Assembly (NCBI GenBank): GCA_035628995.1
Contig: DASPIR010000021.1
Location: 1-64,000 of the forward strand
Direction: 5' to 3'
DNA length: 64,000 nucleotides
From: Clostridia bacterium
GTDB taxonomy: Bacteria > Bacillota > Clostridia > Lutisporales > Lutisporaceae
A program made the translations under genes and the position numbers. Positions 61,252 to 64,000 of the stretch are shown here, one piece after another (position 1 is the first letter of the stretch; each line of letters opens with the position of its first letter). Under the pieces are notes generated by a model that was not told the origin of the DNA, searched no databases, and worked only from the letters and a program-made list of their open reading frames with translations.

Positions 61252-61965
61252 ATGAAGAAAAATATAGAGGAATTCAAAACCGGCGTAATTACAAAAGGCA
61301 GAAGAGATGATGGAGTTGGAGGAGATTATGACATGCTTGAAGCTGAGAAGGAACGTTCTATAGAAAGCCTCAAAGCTCATTTGAGTGAGCAACGCCATGA
61401 TTTTTTCAACCTATTGCAGGTGCTGTATGGTTACACACAGCTTAAAAAGCCGGACAAGGTGCTTTCGCACATAAAAGATTACTGCACACAAATGGAGAAT
61501 ATAGGAAGACTCTATAACTGCAAATGTATAAAATTGGCCGATTTACTTTACACTAAAGACAAAGAAGCAGGGAGTATTGATCTGAACTTGGAGGTCAATG
61601 TCGATGTAAGCTTTGAACCTGTTGTAAGAATGCTTGATGATGAAGCCGTTTTGCATGCTGTGGATCATGCTGTATCTATATTTTTGTATGTTCTTGATGA
61701 TAAGGGCTTAAAAAATTCCCATATACAATTTGACTTGAGGGAAGGTGCAGATGACTTCCAAATGGAAATATACTGCAGGGAGCTTAGGGAAGGGCAACTC
61801 GAGCCTATAAGCTTTGTTATTCCTCTGCAGGAAATATATTGGAAAAAGATTGAAAGAAGTATAGTATGCATGGATAGAATTACAAAGCATTGCAATGACA
61901 AAGGCTTTGATGGAAGAATGCTTGAGGATGATTCAACTTTTGTATTAAGCATTCGCAAAAAATAA
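61252..61965 (+). CDS. spo0B: Spo0B-like sporulation phosphotransferase
   Basis: A 237-residue protein. The N-terminal helical hairpin contains SEQRHDFFNLLQVLYGYTQL with His49 at the phosphoacceptor position of Spo0B-type proteins. The C-terminal half is a degenerate histidine-kinase-like ATPase fold. Its place between rpmA and obg is the same as in Bacillus. Whether it functions in a full phosphorelay in this Clostridia strain, where Spo0A is often phosphorylated directly, is open. An N-terminal leader of 30 residues is rich in charged residues. Confidence 0.82.
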   Translation: MKKNIEEFKTGVITKGRRDDGVGGDYDMLEAEKERSIESLKAHLSEQRHDFFNLLQVLYGYTQLKKPDKVLSHIKDYCTQMENIGRLYNCKCIKLADLLYTKDKEAGSIDLNLEVNVDVSFEPVVRMLDDEAVLHAVDHAVSIFLYVLDDKGLKNSHIQFDLREGADDFQMEIYCRELREGQLEPISFVIPLQEIYWKKIERSIVCMDRITKHCNDKGFDGRMLEDDSTFVLSIRKK

Positions 61966-61994
61966 AATCGAACATAAAACGATGGGGTGTAAAC

Positions 61995-63272
61995 ATGTTT
62001 ATTGATAAAGCTAAAATATTCATAAAATCAGGGGACGGCGGAGATGGCAGGGTGGCCTTCCGAAGAGAGAAATATGCTCCTAATGGCGGGCCTAATGGCG
62101 GAGACGGCGGAGACGGTGGAGACATTGTGTTCGTGGTTGATGAGAATATGAGGACGCTTATGGACTTCAGGTATAGGAGAAAACACGTTGCAGAAGATGG
62201 AGAAATGGGAGGCAACGTTAACTGCTCAGGCAGAAGTGCTGAGGATCTGCTTATTAAGGTACCTGCCGGTACATTGCTGAGAGATGTTGAGACTGGATCA
62301 CTGATAGGGGATTTGAAGCACCCGGGAGATAGAGTTGTTGTTGCTCGCGGAGGTAAGGGCGGGAAAGGAAATCAGCATTTTGCCACTGCCACAAGACAGG
62401 CTCCCCATTTTGCACAGCCAGGGGAGAAGGGCATGGAAAGATGGATTGAAATGGAGCTTAAGCTTTTGGCTGATGTAGGACTGGTTGGTTTCCCCAATGT
62501 AGGGAAGTCCACCTTCTTATCCATTGTGACCTCTGCAACGCCTAAAATAGCAAATTACCACTTTACTACTCTTGTACCAAACTTGGGAGTAGTGGAGATG
62601 GAAGGTGGCAGAAGCTTTGTAATTGCAGATATACCGGGACTTATTGAAGGCGCATCAAGTGGTGTGGGACTTGGACATGATTTTTTACGGCATGTTGAAA
62701 GAACAAAAGTGCTGATTCATTTGTTAGATACCTCAGGACTTGAGGGAAGGGATCCCCTTGAAGATTTTTATAAAATAAATGATGAGCTTAAGATCTACAG
62801 CGAAAAGCTTGTGAACAAACCACAGGTGGTTGCCTGCAACAAAATGGACATTCCTGAATCTGAGGAGAATTACAGAATAGTAGCTGAGGAATTGGGCAAG
62901 AAGGGCTATGAGGTGTTTGCCATTTCAGCTGCGACTAGGGAAGGGATAGCGCCCCTGTTGGACAGAGTTTACAATCTGCTTGAAAAGGTAAAAGATGTTG
63001 AAGAACCAGTTGAAGAAATATTGGATTTAGTGTATCATAATAATACAAGTGATAAGCCATTTACTGTCAGAAAGGAAAATGGGGTATTTGTTGTTGAAGG
63101 AAGACTGGTTGAGCAGCTGCTTGCATCAGTTAACATGGAGGACAACGACTCTATAAAGTACTTTCAGAAGGTACTGAGAAAGAGGGGTATCGTTGATGAG
63201 TTGAGGCAGTTTGGTGTTAAAGACGGTGACACAGTAAAAATGCAAGAATTAGAATTCGAATATTTTGAATGA
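61995..63272 (+). CDS. obg: Obg family GTPase (ObgE/CgtA)
   Basis: A 425-residue ribosome-assembly and stress GTPase. The Obg fold (residues 1-157) is glycine-rich (KSGDGGDGRVAFRREKYAPNGGPNGGDGGDGG). The G domain has GFPNVGKSTFLS, DIPGLIEGA, NKMD and SAATREG. The C-terminal OCT domain (DKPFTVRKENGVFVVEGRL) is present. GATGGGG precedes the ATG. Confidence 0.98.
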   Translation: MFIDKAKIFIKSGDGGDGRVAFRREKYAPNGGPNGGDGGDGGDIVFVVDENMRTLMDFRYRRKHVAEDGEMGGNVNCSGRSAEDLLIKVPAGTLLRDVETGSLIGDLKHPGDRVVVARGGKGGKGNQHFATATRQAPHFAQPGEKGMERWIEMELKLLADVGLVGFPNVGKSTFLSIVTSATPKIANYHFTTLVPNLGVVEMEGGRSFVIADIPGLIEGASSGVGLGHDFLRHVERTKVLIHLLDTSGLEGRDPLEDFYKINDELKIYSEKLVNKPQVVACNKMDIPESEENYRIVAEELGKKGYEVFAISAATREGIAPLLDRVYNLLEKVKDVEEPVEEILDLVYHNNTSDKPFTVRKENGVFVVEGRLVEQLLASVNMEDNDSIKYFQKVLRKRGIVDELRQFGVKDGDTVKMQELEFEYFE

Positions 63273-63296
63273 TGAACTGGAGGTCAATTGTAGGAA

Positions 63297-63482
63297 ATGA
63301 ACTGCATGCATTGCGAAAATTGTAAACAGAACACCGCTACGTATTTCTGCTTGGCGAAGAACGAAATCATAATTAATGAGAATTTTGTGACCAATACTGA
63401 AAAAAGCAGAAGTGGATGGAAGAAGGGTGACCCTGGATACGAAACTCATCGACGCAAGCTCAAAAAAGAAGTAGAGGTATAA
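63297..63482 (+). CDS. Small cysteine-rich protein (61 aa), function unknown
   Basis: A 61-residue protein starting MNCMHCENCKQNTATYFCLAKN, with CxxCxxC and a further Cys, which looks like a partial zinc ribbon. The C-terminal half is basic (RSGWKKGDPGYETHRRKLKKE). GGAGGTC precedes the ATG. It lies in the obg-yhbY operon in line with both, so a ribosome-related role is a reasonable guess only. Confidence 0.7.
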   Translation: MNCMHCENCKQNTATYFCLAKNEIIINENFVTNTEKSRSGWKKGDPGYETHRRKLKKEVEV

Positions 63483-63533
63483 AACCTATGGCAGACGCGA
63501 GTCTGCCTTTTAAACATAACGGAGGAATATAAT

Positions 63534-63824
63534 ATGTTAACAAGCAAACAAAGAGCTTATTTAAGAGGACTTGCCAACACACTGGAACCTGCCTTCATTA
63601 TAGGGAAGGGCGGCTTGAACGACAACATGATAGCAGATATTGACGCGGCTTTGGAGGCAAGAGAGCTTTTGAAGATAAAGGTATTGAACAACAGCATGGC
63701 AGAGCCCAAGGAAGCAAGCATAGAAATAGCCGATAGAATTGGTGCTGATGTGGTGCAGGTGATTGGCGGGAAATTTGTATTATACAAGCAGTCCAGGGAG
63801 AACCCGTCAATAGCATTACCATAA
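63534..63824 (+). CDS. yhbY: YhbY family RNA-binding protein (CRM domain)
   Basis: A 96-residue CRM-domain protein. MLTSKQRAYLRGLANTLEPAFIIGKGGLNDNMI contains the family's GKGG loop, and ELLKIKVLNN follows. It binds pre-50S ribosomal RNA and typically lies close to obg. GGAGG precedes the ATG. Confidence 0.96.
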   Translation: MLTSKQRAYLRGLANTLEPAFIIGKGGLNDNMIADIDAALEARELLKIKVLNNSMAEPKEASIEIADRIGADVVQVIGGKFVLYKQSRENPSIALP

Positions 63825-63825
63825 T

Positions 63826-63926
63826 GTGCCCTGTAACAGAATTCGTTTTTAGAAGCAGGGCACAACATCAAGGAAGTGCGTTATTAACATTTTGAATGAC
63901 TGGGAATCTGGGATGTTAATAAGCAC
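63826..63926 (+). repeat. Paired-hairpin element, family A, copy 2
   Basis: Hairpin 1 GTGCCCTG...CAGGGCAC (63826-63863), linker AACATCAAGGAA, hairpin 2 GTGC.TTATTAACAT...ATGTTAATAAGCAC (63876-63926). It starts one base after the yhbY stop codon and ends 14 bp before the GTG of the next gene. It is the best-preserved copy. Confidence 0.87.
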
Positions 63927-63940
63927 TAGGGGGTGATTAT

Positions 63941-64000
63941 GTGAAACGTAAAGCGGTCGCAGTAATCAGCATATTGATTATCATAGCCTTTATGCTGTCT
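63941..64000 (+). CDS. Partial gene with N-terminal membrane segment or signal peptide
   Basis: GTG 63941 follows AGGGGGTG. The first 20 codons encode MKRKAVAVISILIIIAFMLS, a basic start followed by a hydrophobic core as in a signal peptide or membrane anchor. The rest lies beyond the window. Confidence 0.6.
   Translation, partial: MKRKAVAVISILIIIAFMLS

Overview
The window is a chromosomal segment of an anaerobic, spore-forming, low-GC Firmicute of the class Clostridia. The evidence is an Rnf complex, a NuoEF/[FeFe]-hydrogenase-related cluster, rubrerythrin, SpoIVFA/SpoIVFB and Spo0B homologues, AT-rich spacers, strong purine-rich ribosome binding sites with frequent TTG/GTG starts, and the order rplU-prp-rpmA-spo0B-obg-yhbY. 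I cannot name the species. No tRNA, rRNA, transposase, phage gene or CRISPR array was seen.

Layout. 1-5.5 kb: a long inverted-repeat element at the left edge, a class IV aminotransferase, an MgtC-type protein, an Mpv17-resembling membrane protein, a sugar-isomerase-like protein, a 3-methyladenine glycosylase and free-methionine-sulfoxide reductase. 5.5-11.2 kb: an alpha-glucan locus. glgP and malQ are divergent around two LacI-type operators, and the regulator lies at the end of the malQ operon. A candidate 6S-like RNA converges on it. 11.6-19.3 kb: DUF402 protein, rubrerythrin, RMD1/YagE protein, glycosyltransferase, Xaa-Pro peptidase, NhaC antiporter and a small P-loop protein. 19.5-31.9 kb: two helicases (MrfA-like and UvrD-like) behind a LexA-like box, a DUF5685/DnaJ pair, aldolase, an HD-GYP protein, an acetyltransferase and a lytic transglycosylase.

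31.9-44.6 kb is an energy-metabolism region. Two DRTGG proteins, an RsbW-like ATPase, a hydrogenase-like Fe-S protein and a PHP protein precede NuoE-, ATPase-, ferredoxin- and NuoF-like genes. The catalytic HydA that normally accompanies such genes is absent. A complete rnfCDGEAB operon follows. Similar Rex-like boxes precede both the NuoEF and Rnf transcription units. 44.8-54.7 kb holds cell-shape and division genes (maf, radC, mreBCD, PBP2, minCDE). 54-64 kb holds spoIVFAB, the TIGR03960/TIGR03936 radical-SAM pair, RNase G/E and the L21-L27-Obg operon.

The most unusual signal is non-coding. At least eight, possibly nine, intergenic elements of about 100 bp share one architecture: two separate hairpins joined by a short linker, which in five copies contains AAGGAA or a one-base variant. 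They form three sequence families (A, B, C below). Stem sequences differ between copies but stay complementary. They lie inside operons (rnfG/rnfE, mreC/mreD, spoIVFA/spoIVFB), in 5' leaders, and once inside the loop of a terminator. They are either a structured mobile repeat or a repeated RNA regulatory module. I do not recognise them as a named family.
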